In this document: positions 51,744 through 60,442 of the stretch, piece after piece
Layout: every line of letters starts with the position of its first letter
Numbering within the stretch: the stretch's first letter is position 1
Translations under genes and position numbers: made by a program
Origin: Suilimivivens sp045586385
GTDB taxonomy: Bacteria > Bacillota > Clostridia > Lachnospirales > Lachnospiraceae
NCBI GenBank assembly: GCA_045586385.1
Contig: JAZNAE010000026.1
Span: forward strand, 62,001-126,000
Direction: 5' to 3'
DNA: 64,000 nucleotides
The notes under the pieces: model-generated
Seen by the model: only the letters and a program-made list of their open reading frames with translations
Told to the model about the DNA's origin: nothing
Database searches by the model: none

Positions 51744-53339
51744 CTAGTCCCATTTATCACAAAGAGAATTAATCTGATCTGCAAATTTAGCAAGATCCTT
51801 ATTGGCACCGCCTTCATTTTTGCGGATGACAGCCATAAGTCTTTGTCCTGCTGCCACAAGTCTGCTAAATACATCGGATACAGGTTTCGCTTTCTTCTTC
51901 ACATAAACAGGTATTGCCTCATATTCCAGTTTGCCGGATGCAAGATTAAATTCCGTTCCACTGTAAGGTGCATATGCCTTGATGCCGTGTTCTACCTGCA
52001 AGCATTCTGCAAAAGACTTACAAACTTCGTCCTCGCCGTGCACCACGAATACCTTGCGGGGTTTTTCTTCAAAGCCTTCAATCCACTCAATAAGTCCGTT
52101 CTTATCCGCATGTCCGGATAAACCTGACAATGTACGGATTGTCGCACGCACTTCAATAGGCTCTCCGAACAGTTTTACTTCGTCAACACCTTCCACCAAA
52201 ATTCTTCCCAGTGTACCTACCGACTGATAACCTACAAACAAAACCGTACTCTCCGGTCTCCAAAGATTGTGCTTCAAATGATGACGGACACGTCCTGCAT
52301 CGCACATACCGGACGCTGAAATAATAACCTTCGGTGTGGTTTCAAAGTTAATTGCCTTTGACTCGTCACTGGTAATAGATAGCCTAAGTCCCGGGAAGGA
52401 AATCGGATTAATTCCTTTCTTTACCAGTTCCATAGCTTCCTCATCAAAACAGATACCTTCATTCTTATGGAAGATACCGGTTGCTTCCACTGCCAGAGGG
52501 CTGTCTACATAAACAGGAAAATCTGCATGGCGCTGAATCAGTTTATCCTCTTTAATCTTTCTGATGAAATAAAGCATTTCCTGGGTTCTTCCCACCGCGA
52601 AAGAAGGAATGACTACATTCCCGCCTCTGTCAAAAGTCTCCTGTAAAATTTCCGTAAGTTCTTTAATATAATCAGGTCTCTCTGCTGAGTGTAACCTATC
52701 CCCGTAGGTGGATTCCATCACCACATAATCTGCATCTTTTGTAAATGCCGGGTCACGGAGAAGGGGTTGGTTTTTATTGCCGATATCACCGGAAAAAACA
52801 ATCTTCTTGCTGACGTTTTCTTCCGTAAGCCATACTTCAATGCTGGAAGAACCAAGCAGATGTCCGATATCTGTAAATCGGATTTTAATTCCCTCACAAA
52901 TCTCTATTACTTCATCATACGGACACGGCACAATCCGTTTAATGGCATCATCAGCGTTTTCCATATTAAAAAGCGGCTCATGAGGTTCTACATTACTGCT
53001 TCTTTTTGCCTTACGGTTCTTCCACTCTGCTTCCTGCATCTGGATATGTGCACAGTCACGCAGCATAATACTGCATAAATCAGCAGTTGCTACGGTAGAA
53101 AAAATTTTGCCTTTAAAACCTCTTGCCGAAAGCAGGGGCAGCATACCGGAATGGTCCACATGTGCATGGGTTAAAAACACGTAATCAATCAGTGCCTCAG
53201 CCACCGGAATCGGCTTGTTTTCAAGCACATTGATACCCTGTTCCATACCGTAATCCACAAGGATATGTTTACCGCACGCATTTAAATAATGGCAACTACC
53301 TGTTACTTCATGGGCTGCACCGATAAAAGTAAGTTTCAT
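51744..53339 (-). CDS. Beta-CASP metallo-beta-lactamase-fold RNA hydrolase
   Basis: A 531-residue protein of the metallo-beta-lactamase superfamily with a beta-CASP insert, the group of CPSF-73/YSH1-like RNA nucleases. FLTHAHVDHSGMLP holds the zinc-binding HxHxDH; GHLLGSSSIEVW, the DIGN aspartate, ISASGMC and GLSGHAD complete motifs 3, 4 and A-C. The C-terminal extension is a helical tail of about 60 residues. The ATG at 53339 follows GGGGAGG. Substrates in Firmicutes are largely unknown. It lies 20 bases upstream of thyA, which may be chance or a shared transcript. Confidence 0.9.
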   Translation of the reverse strand: MKLTFIGAAHEVTGSCHYLNACGKHILVDYGMEQGINVLENKPIPVAEALIDYVFLTHAHVDHSGMLPLLSARGFKGKIFSTVATADLCSIMLRDCAHIQMQEAEWKNRKAKRSSNVEPHEPLFNMENADDAIKRIVPCPYDEVIEICEGIKIRFTDIGHLLGSSSIEVWLTEENVSKKIVFSGDIGNKNQPLLRDPAFTKDADYVVMESTYGDRLHSAERPDYIKELTEILQETFDRGGNVVIPSFAVGRTQEMLYFIRKIKEDKLIQRHADFPVYVDSPLAVEATGIFHKNEGICFDEEAMELVKKGINPISFPGLRLSITSDESKAINFETTPKVIISASGMCDAGRVRHHLKHNLWRPESTVLFVGYQSVGTLGRILVEGVDEVKLFGEPIEVRATIRTLSGLSGHADKNGLIEWIEGFEEKPRKVFVVHGEDEVCKSFAECLQVEHGIKAYAPYSGTEFNLASGKLEYEAIPVYVKKKAKPVSDVFSRLVAAGQRLMAVIRKNEGGANKDLAKFADQINSLCDKWD

Positions 53340-53445
53340 AGCATTTCCTCCCCTGTATTTAGGTTTTTTGACAAAATGTGATTTCACATAAGCAAATTAT
53401 ACCATAGCTGAATAAAATATAGCAAATACTTCACAAGGACTTATC

Positions 53446-54033
53446 ATGATTCTCTCATTTTCTGAATTTCTGCTGCTTATCTTTGCACTTTCACTGGATA
53501 CTTATACGGCGGGTATTACTTACAGCATTGGAAAAGTACGCGTATCATTCCTATCCGTTCTTCTTATTTCCGCCATTTCCGGATTCATGCTCACCTTATC
53601 CTTTACCATTGGCCAATTCATTGTTTCGTTTATACCGTCTGCCTATTTAAAATTCTTTTCCTTCTTTCTGTTATTTCTCCTTGCCTTATATAAGTTTTAC
53701 GATGCCCTTTCTGAAAAACTTACATCTCCGGTGCCTTTAACCACAAATTCCATTTCCCGCAAAGTAAATACGAAAGACCTTCACATCCTCTCCCCCCGCG
53801 AAGCAGTTTATTTATCCCTGCTTTTATCCATTGACAGTTTATCTGCCGGAATCGGTAGCAGGGCACCGGCAATTCCACCATCGCTTATCTTCTTATTATC
53901 CGCTTCCATGCATTTTTTTGCCCTTCGCCTGGGACTGATAACCGGTAGGTTTATCTCCCACAAATCATCTGCAAACTTTTCCTTCCTCTCAGCCATATTG
54001 CTCTTTTTGCTCGCAATCTTCAGACTTTTTTAA
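53446..54033 (+). CDS. YtaF/MntP-like membrane protein
   Basis: A 195-residue membrane protein with six predicted helices in two similar halves: FALSLDTYTAGITYSIGK and LLSIDSLSAGIGSR. The acidic residues in SLD and SID are typical of MntP/YtaF Mn2+ export and sporulation-linked families. The length and the D-rich half repeats favour YtaF. AAGGA precedes the ATG. Its last 45 bases overlap the end of the P-type ATPase gene, which is convergent. No yybP-ykoY manganese riboswitch was recognised. Confidence 0.83.
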   Translation: MILSFSEFLLLIFALSLDTYTAGITYSIGKVRVSFLSVLLISAISGFMLTLSFTIGQFIVSFIPSAYLKFFSFFLLFLLALYKFYDALSEKLTSPVPLTTNSISRKVNTKDLHILSPREAVYLSLLLSIDSLSAGIGSRAPAIPPSLIFLLSASMHFFALRLGLITGRFISHKSSANFSFLSAILLFLLAIFRLF

Positions 54034-56694
54034 ATTTGCAGCAATCCGGCTTTCCAAATAATCCTGAAGAATCAGTACTTCATGAATAACAAGGGGCGTA
54101 CATGATAGAATAAACAGCCTTCCCCATTCCGCAAAACTCAGTCTGCTTGTACCGAATATTTGTACAAAATAAGGAATTTCCGTCACCAACACCTGTAAGA
54201 ATATTCCGATGGCACTTGCCAAAAGCATATAACAGTTGTCCAAATGCTTCATTTTAAATAACGATTTGTTTACGTCCCGCATACCGATGGCATGTAACAG
54301 CTGGCTCATTCCAAGTACGGTAAATGCATGGGTTTGGGCTCTGCTAAGTACGGCTTTTATTCCCAGCATCTTCTCCATATTTTCTATTGTTACCGGCAGA
54401 TTTTCTCTCATCAGTTCTTCGTACGGTACTGTCAAAAATGCAAGCAGACTGATTACCCCAATTACCACTCCGTAACATAACGTACAGGTAAGTCCGCCGC
54501 CTGAAAACATGCTCTCATTGCTCTTCCTTGGTTTTTCCTTCATCAGGGCATCACCGTCATTCTTATCCACTCCAAGGGCAAGCGCCGGCAGGGAATCCGT
54601 AATCAGATTTACCCACAAAATATGACTTGCCTTTAAAGGCGCCGGAAAACCGGCAAGTACTGCTGCCAGCATGGTGAGAATCTCGCCGAAATTAGAGGAT
54701 AGCAGAAAAAGAATTGTCTTTCTGATATTCTCATATATTCCTCTGCCTTCTTTCATCGCCTTTTCTATGGTTGCAAAATTGTCATCCACAAGAACCAAAT
54801 CCGCTGCCGATCTTGCCACATCCGTTCCTTCTTTTCCCATGGCAATTCCTACATCTGCTGCTTTTAGGGACGGAGCATCATTAATTCCGTCTCCCGTCAT
54901 AGCCACAATCTTGCCCTTCGCACGCTGGGCTTCTACAATGCGTACCTTGTGCTCCGGCGAAACTCTCGCATAGACGTGTATTTTGTCCACTTCCCGAGCA
55001 AACTCCTCCTGCGAAAGCGCATCAATCTGCGTGCCTGTCATGCACTCTTCCCTGCACTCTGTTATTCCCAGTTGTTTTGCAATCGCAAAGGCTGTATCCA
55101 CATGGTCGCCCGTAATCATAACCGTTTCCACATGGGCATTTTTAAAATTCTCTACGGCCAGCTTAGCCTCTTCCCTGGGTGGATCGATCATTCCTACAAG
55201 CCCTAAAAAAACCATATTTTTTTCTTCGGTAAGTTCCCCTTCTCTTTTCATGGAAACGGCAAGTACACGCAGGGCAAGTCCTGCCATTTCCGAGATGGCA
55301 TCCTTTACCTTTTTCTTTTCTCTTGCTGTAAATGCTACCTCTTTATCATTAGACCACATACGGTCACAAAGCATAATCACCTCATCTGCCGCCCCTTTAC
55401 AAAATGAAACTTTTTTTCCGTTATCCATATGCACAGTGGTCATTCTCTTCCGCTCAGAATCAAAGGCTCTCTCATCCACCCTTGGACACTCTTTTTCCAT
55501 CCGCTCTTTCACATATCCAAAGCCATACGTCATATCAAGAAAAGCAAGTTCTGTTGGGTCACCGATCCGGGTTTCCCCAATGACGGCATCATTACATAGA
55601 GTACATGCTTTTAAAAAAAGAGCATGACTCTTTCCATCCAATTCATCTACTGCCATTCTTTTACCGTCTATGTAACACTCCCTGACTGTCATTTTATTTT
55701 TGGTAAGTGTTCCAGTCTTATCGGAACAAACTACATTTACTGCACCTAATGTTTCCACACTGGGAAGTCTTCTCACAATGGTATTTACTTTCACCATCCG
55801 GGATACACTAAGCGCAAGCACGATCGTCACCACAGCAGGAAGCCCTTCCGGTACAGCTGCCACTGCAAGTGAAATTGCGGTAAGAAGCATCTCCCCCACA
55901 TCTCTCTTCTGCCATAGTGCTACCAAAAACAGAAAAACACAAATCCCTACCGCTGCCACACTTAACACTTTTCCCAAATCCGCAAGCCGCTTTTGTAAAG
56001 GGGTAAGCTCATTTCCTCCGGACTCTATCATGTCTGCAATCTTACCGATTTCTGTATTCATTCCCGTAGCCGTGACAATCCCTTCACCTCTTCCATAAGT
56101 AACAGCCGTTGTCATAAATGCCATATTACAGCAATCGCCCAATCCATATTCCCCATCCGGCAACACCTCTGCCGTCTTTTCCGTGGAAACAGATTCACCG
56201 GTAAGTGCCGACTCTTCAATTTTCAAATTGATGGCTTGTACCAAACGGATATCCGCAGGAACCGCTCTGCCTGCTTCCAGATATACAATATCGCCCAGTA
56301 CAAGTTCTTCACTTGGAATTTCTTTCTCCCTACCGTCTCTTTTCACAAGTGCTTTAGGGCTTGTCAGCTTTTTAAGTGCATCAATGGCACGCCTTGCCTT
56401 TCCTTCCTGAATCACACCTATGACTGCGTTTAACACAATTACTACTCCGATAATTCCTGCATCACTGACTTCCCCTAAGAACAGTGAAACGGCAATGGCA
56501 GCCATCAGAATATAAATTAAGGGATCATTTAATTGCTCAAAAAACAGTTCTAAGACTCCTTTTTCTTTTTGCTCCTTTAATCTGTTTTCTCCGTATTTTT
56601 CTTTTCTTGCCCGTGCCTCGACATCCGAAAGTCCACATCTTGCATCCGTATCCAAACTGATTTCTGTTTCAGCCACACTTTTTACACTATACAT
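53989..56694 (-). CDS. P-type cation ATPase, Ca2+-transporting type (P2A)
   Basis: A 901-residue pump. TGES (165-168) is the actuator motif, PEGL (282-285) the ion-binding helix 4, and the phosphorylated Asp325 lies in SDKTGTLT. TGDGINDAPSLKAADVGIAMG is the hinge. Ten membrane helices are arranged as in LMCA1/SERCA-type pumps, with the C-terminal Cation_ATPase_C domain. Bacterial members export Ca2+ (some Mn2+). AGGAGGG lies before the ATG but within the 3' arm of a strong hairpin (56698-56742), so initiation may be limited. Confidence 0.93.
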   Translation of the reverse strand: MYSVKSVAETEISLDTDARCGLSDVEARARKEKYGENRLKEQKEKGVLELFFEQLNDPLIYILMAAIAVSLFLGEVSDAGIIGVVIVLNAVIGVIQEGKARRAIDALKKLTSPKALVKRDGREKEIPSEELVLGDIVYLEAGRAVPADIRLVQAINLKIEESALTGESVSTEKTAEVLPDGEYGLGDCCNMAFMTTAVTYGRGEGIVTATGMNTEIGKIADMIESGGNELTPLQKRLADLGKVLSVAAVGICVFLFLVALWQKRDVGEMLLTAISLAVAAVPEGLPAVVTIVLALSVSRMVKVNTIVRRLPSVETLGAVNVVCSDKTGTLTKNKMTVRECYIDGKRMAVDELDGKSHALFLKACTLCNDAVIGETRIGDPTELAFLDMTYGFGYVKERMEKECPRVDERAFDSERKRMTTVHMDNGKKVSFCKGAADEVIMLCDRMWSNDKEVAFTAREKKKVKDAISEMAGLALRVLAVSMKREGELTEEKNMVFLGLVGMIDPPREEAKLAVENFKNAHVETVMITGDHVDTAFAIAKQLGITECREECMTGTQIDALSQEEFAREVDKIHVYARVSPEHKVRIVEAQRAKGKIVAMTGDGINDAPSLKAADVGIAMGKEGTDVARSAADLVLVDDNFATIEKAMKEGRGIYENIRKTILFLLSSNFGEILTMLAAVLAGFPAPLKASHILWVNLITDSLPALALGVDKNDGDALMKEKPRKSNESMFSGGGLTCTLCYGVVIGVISLLAFLTVPYEELMRENLPVTIENMEKMLGIKAVLSRAQTHAFTVLGMSQLLHAIGMRDVNKSLFKMKHLDNCYMLLASAIGIFLQVLVTEIPYFVQIFGTSRLSFAEWGRLFILSCTPLVIHEVLILQDYLESRIAANLKKSEDCEQKEQYG

Positions 56695-56697
56695 AAA

Positions 56698-56742
56698 AAT
56701 CCCTCCTGTCCTATGATTTTATATGCATGGACAAGAGGGATT
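56698..56742 (-). promoter_or_regulatory. Stable hairpin enclosing the P-ATPase ribosome site
   Basis: In the minus-strand RNA, 56742-56729 (AAUCCCUCUUGUCC) pairs with 56711-56698 (GGACAGGAGGGAUU) over all 14 positions, counting one U-G pair, with a 17-nt loop. The 3' arm holds AGGAGGG, followed by five U's and the AUG. It may act as terminator for the upstream gene, as a translational lock, or both. Confidence 0.75.
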
Positions 56743-56783
56743 ATTCTCTTTATTTGTACAAGTCTGACTGCTGTTTTCTATGA

Positions 56784-57923
56784 TCAGCCGGTAGCCGGCA
56801 CATAGTTATCTACATAACTGTAATCACACCAAATACATTTGTAAGTGGTAAAACCGCTGGAATTACTTGTGGGTGAAGTAATCATTGCCTTGTAATTGTG
56901 ATTCTGGGAATCAAGGTCAATTAATTCTGCATAACTGCTTCCGCAAGTGCATACAAAGGAGCGGATTCCCTTTTCGCTGCAAGTAGACTCTTTCAGCACA
57001 TAAGAGGTATAGCTGTGCTGATGTGCCGATGATGAGGGTGTTGCGCTTGCCTGGGCTGATGCTGACGGGGCTGCTGATGCTGAAGGTGCTGCCGTTGCCG
57101 CAGTTGTTGCAGAAGGATTTGCATTTGCCGATGCGGAAGGGCTTGCTGATGAAGAAGGTGTCGCCGAAAGGGCATTTATCGGTCTTGAATCCAGTACAAC
57201 ACCACACACATTACAAGTACGCTGTTCTCTTCCAAGCATGTTCGCGGTGGGCTGCTCTGCTACAGTCCAATCCGTTGCAATATGTCCCAATGCAGAAATG
57301 GGCTCCGTGTAAAAGCTGCCACAAGTACAACTATATCGCTTAAGTCCTGCCAAAACACAACTCGGCTCTCTCACCACACTCGAAGTATAAACATGCACAT
57401 GCTTTTCATCTTCGTCTGTATCACCATCGCCGTCCTTATCTTCATAAAGAATGACTTCCTGTGCAATCGTTTCATCACAGTAAATACACTTCTTTACTTT
57501 TAATCCATCCTCTTCTTTAGTCGCTTCTCTTACAAGCTTCCATTCATCTTCCACATGACCGGTCGAGGAAATATCTACATAATAGTAGTCACCGCAATCG
57601 CAGGTATGCAAAAGTCGCCCTGCCTGATAACAGGTTGCCTTTTGCTCCACCTCTTCTTCATAATCATGCACATGATTGGGGTCAAAACTCTCTGCTGCAA
57701 TCCGGGAAGGTGTGGTCGTAGGCACTGCCTCTTCTACATCCTGCGAATCATCATCCGCATCTTCCAAAACAAGTTCCTTTGCCGGACTCTTTTGTGCTTC
57801 CTTTCCTTCCTCATCTGTCTTTGTACCGGATAAAGAATATCCAATCACGCCTATGGTTGCAAGACAGGCAATTACCGCCAATATTCCTAAAATTCCCGTA
57901 AGAACTTTTCCGATTCCACCCAT
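56784..57923 (-). CDS. Membrane-anchored protein with CxCG-type repeats, function unknown
   Basis: A 379-residue protein with one N-terminal membrane segment (residues 5-32), then an acidic region, then about five related modules of 40-60 residues. Their pattern is H..Y......TC...G...Y.C.CG..Y.E, with a pair such as CDCG, CTCG or CIWC. Such Cys/His modules could bind zinc; this is not proven. A 12-residue stretch DKDGDGDTDEDE resembles a Ca2+-binding loop. A Ser/Ala/Pro spacer (about residues 255-300) separates the last module. No catalytic motif was found. The exterior face is likely, given the charge distribution. Unknown function. Confidence 0.7.
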   Translation of the reverse strand: MGGIGKVLTGILGILAVIACLATIGVIGYSLSGTKTDEEGKEAQKSPAKELVLEDADDDSQDVEEAVPTTTPSRIAAESFDPNHVHDYEEEVEQKATCYQAGRLLHTCDCGDYYYVDISSTGHVEDEWKLVREATKEEDGLKVKKCIYCDETIAQEVILYEDKDGDGDTDEDEKHVHVYTSSVVREPSCVLAGLKRYSCTCGSFYTEPISALGHIATDWTVAEQPTANMLGREQRTCNVCGVVLDSRPINALSATPSSSASPSASANANPSATTAATAAPSASAAPSASAQASATPSSSAHQHSYTSYVLKESTCSEKGIRSFVCTCGSSYAELIDLDSQNHNYKAMITSPTSNSSGFTTYKCIWCDYSYVDNYVPATG

Positions 57924-58020
57924 TTTATATCTCCATTACTTATCTTCTGCACAATAGCATTCCTATTATAAGTAAGTATATCACATCTGCCTTAATTGAA
58001 AAAGGTAAATTTATACATTG

Positions 58021-58812
58021 CTAAAAACGGTGTCCACCGCCTCCGCCGCTACGGCCGCCACCACCGCCACTACGGCCGCCGCCACCGCCGCTACTGCCGC
58101 CACCACTGCTTCTGGGTGAATAGGTTCTCGTGGTATTTACAAATTCTGTTTCTGCATTTGCAAGTTCATATTTATGTCTCGTAGAATCTAAAAGTTCTTT
58201 CTTTCCCGGCTTTACAGACCTAGACATTGCCCTTACCACAAAATAATTAATCATAAGTGCAAGCACCAACGCAAGAACCGCATTACTGATATACTTCATG
58301 GGCTGGGCGATTTTATTTCCCTCAAGCAATGTAAGTGCCTGCGAAAACGCTTCGTATGCACAAATATAGTATTCCTCATAGGAAGCATACTCATAAACAT
58401 TGTCCGTAATGGTGTCGGCATAACTGCTCGTAATCACATCATAAATATCGCCATCACAATAAATCCAGATATTGCGGTTATCCATATCTATCATAAATAC
58501 GATACCGGAACTGCTTCCGAACACTTCTTCATAATAATTGGATATGTACCTTTCCGTTGTATAATCATTTTCATCAATCGTCTTAAATGCAACATTTCCG
58601 TAAGCTGTAATATCCATCATCAGTGATGCCAAGGAATCCTCTTCACCCTCTGTCAATAAATCGGCATCATCTTCTATTATCACATCATATAAGGAAGTAC
58701 TGTCTTCCATATCTTCCGCGGCATAAACCTCCAAATCCATGCCAACCAGACAAAACATTGCAAGCAAAGGTATTATAACTATGCTTCTTAATTTCTTTCC
58801 CACTTTACGCAC
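58021..58812 (-). CDS. TPM-domain (YgcG-like) secreted/membrane protein with Gly-rich tail
   Basis: A 263-residue protein with a signal peptide (SIVIIPLLAMFCLVGMDLEVYAAE), a TPM/Repair_PSII-type domain from about 35 to 175 (VFMIDMDNRNIWIYCDG), a membrane helix near 185-205 and a C-terminal tail of GGGGRS units that ends HRF. A GTG at 58812, eight bases after GGGAGG, is preferred over ATG at 58818, which sits too close to that site. It overlaps the end of the zinc-ribbon membrane protein gene by eight bases. TPM proteins are linked with membrane stress or LemA systems, but no role is established here. Confidence 0.8.
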   Translation of the reverse strand: MRKVGKKLRSIVIIPLLAMFCLVGMDLEVYAAEDMEDSTSLYDVIIEDDADLLTEGEEDSLASLMMDITAYGNVAFKTIDENDYTTERYISNYYEEVFGSSSGIVFMIDMDNRNIWIYCDGDIYDVITSSYADTITDNVYEYASYEEYYICAYEAFSQALTLLEGNKIAQPMKYISNAVLALVLALMINYFVVRAMSRSVKPGKKELLDSTRHKYELANAETEFVNTTRTYSPRSSGGGSSGGGGGRSGGGGGRSGGGGGHRF

Positions 58813-60400
58813 GGTCATCACCTCCCTGTTTATCAAACTGCGGAAGTTTTCTCATTGCCAGCCGGTTATAGTTTCTAAGTACATCCATCATATTAAACAG
58901 TACCGCAATCAGTGCAAGCACTGCTCCTATATAAAAGAAAATATCTGCAACCGGATTAACTAGTCTGATAACCACCGCAATACCTACCATAACTGCGGAA
59001 ATGATAAATCCGGGTGTTTGCTTGACATCTGCAAGTTTATTACACTTTTTCATTCCCATAACGGCACAAATAATTGTTCCGACTAATATTGCAGGCCATG
59101 CCAAAAAATACATCGCATACAGTGCTACCAGCCATATCTGCCCAAACGCAACTGTAAACCATATAATAACAAACCAGTTCTTTTTAAACCACTTTCCGAC
59201 AGCGAAACTTTTTTTCTTTTTTTCTTTTTTATTGATGCCGATGTCACTGCCTGCTTTACGGGATGCCATCTCCTGCATACCAAGGTCATCCAAATAATGC
59301 TCTTTCCGGAAAATATCATTCAGTTCTTTCACATAAATTACTGCTGATAAAAGTGCTAAAATACAACTGATTGCCATCACAATCATGGGTTTAACCGTGA
59401 AAAAGAGATTTAACAGCATAAAAATAAGTACCGCCAATATCAGGGACCCAAGCATATACTTCTTCCGGTCAATAGGCATATCAGCTACCACTTTTCCAGT
59501 CTGTCCGTTTACGGCAACATACGCCACTCTCTCTTTATTTCTGTAGGATAAAAACCATACGGGATACATCGTTCTGTCTGCTTTCTTACATACAGTACCC
59601 AATTTTCCCCGTAAATTTTTCTGATTTTTTGAGGAATCCACATCATATCCTTTAAACCTAGGTTCCTTACAAAGCTCACTAAAGCTGTTTTCCTCTGCAA
59701 GCTCCATTACTTCCTCCAAATACACGTCTTCACCTACATCTGCTGTATCCGCATAAAATCCACTGAGGAACGAAGGCGTAAATTTTACTAATTCTTTTGC
59801 ATCATAAGGTGCCAAAGTTTCACTTAAATTATCATAAAAATTTGCAGCTGCATCCTTTGCGTAACCTAAATAAAGTGCATTCAAATCACCTTTTAGCCGA
59901 TAATGATCTGTTATAATGTAATCGCCGGATCTATGGCTCTTTTTTCCGTCTAATGAAATATGCTGATTCTGCGAAAGCTGGTATGTCCAATAGGGCATAT
60001 AGATTCCACGGAAGCTTTCAATATACTTTGGATCCTTTAGTTCATCCGGCACAAAAAATGCATAACGCATCTTCTTTGCATAAGCATTCTTACAGTCTTC
60101 CTTCGTCTTCTTAAAAGGAATAATATACTGCGGTCTCTTTTCCTTGCTGATACGGCTTGACAAAATGGTAGAAGCTCCGCAAAAACTGCAAAACGTAGCC
60201 GCTTCATTGTCTGCACTGAAAATCTCACCACCGCACTGCGGACACGTGAAAATCGTCGTTTCAAAATAATCTGTTTCTACTGCATCTGTCTTTTTGTCTA
60301 CATCATATGGTCTTACATGCGTATCACAATAAGCGCAGGCTAATTGCTGCGATGTGATATCAAACTTCAAATTGCCTCCGCAATTCGGACATTCGTACAT
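58805..60400 (-). CDS. Zinc-ribbon membrane protein partnered with the TPM protein
   Basis: A 531-residue protein. The N-terminus has two zinc ribbons: CPNCGG...CAYCD (residues 4-26) and CPQCGG...CSFCG (about 52-75). A soluble region follows to about 290, and at least six membrane helices fill the remainder. The layout resembles proteins annotated TFIIB-type zinc-ribbon or primosomal N'-like membrane proteins in Firmicutes, often next to TPM genes. GAGG precedes the ATG. No enzymatic motif was seen. It is co-transcribed with the TPM gene downstream. Confidence 0.75.
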   Translation of the reverse strand: MYECPNCGGNLKFDITSQQLACAYCDTHVRPYDVDKKTDAVETDYFETTIFTCPQCGGEIFSADNEAATFCSFCGASTILSSRISKEKRPQYIIPFKKTKEDCKNAYAKKMRYAFFVPDELKDPKYIESFRGIYMPYWTYQLSQNQHISLDGKKSHRSGDYIITDHYRLKGDLNALYLGYAKDAAANFYDNLSETLAPYDAKELVKFTPSFLSGFYADTADVGEDVYLEEVMELAEENSFSELCKEPRFKGYDVDSSKNQKNLRGKLGTVCKKADRTMYPVWFLSYRNKERVAYVAVNGQTGKVVADMPIDRKKYMLGSLILAVLIFMLLNLFFTVKPMIVMAISCILALLSAVIYVKELNDIFRKEHYLDDLGMQEMASRKAGSDIGINKKEKKKKSFAVGKWFKKNWFVIIWFTVAFGQIWLVALYAMYFLAWPAILVGTIICAVMGMKKCNKLADVKQTPGFIISAVMVGIAVVIRLVNPVADIFFYIGAVLALIAVLFNMMDVLRNYNRLAMRKLPQFDKQGGDDRA

Positions 60401-60442
60401 AATTTCATCCTCTTTTGCTTTCTATATTCTGCCCCTAATGTA

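Noticed and set aside
53340..53445. yybP-ykoY manganese riboswitch before the YtaF-like gene or the P-ATPase
   Set aside because: These gene families often carry it, but neither leader contains the conserved paired loops. Only a short ATGTGA-TT-TCACAT repeat and the P-ATPase hairpin were seen.
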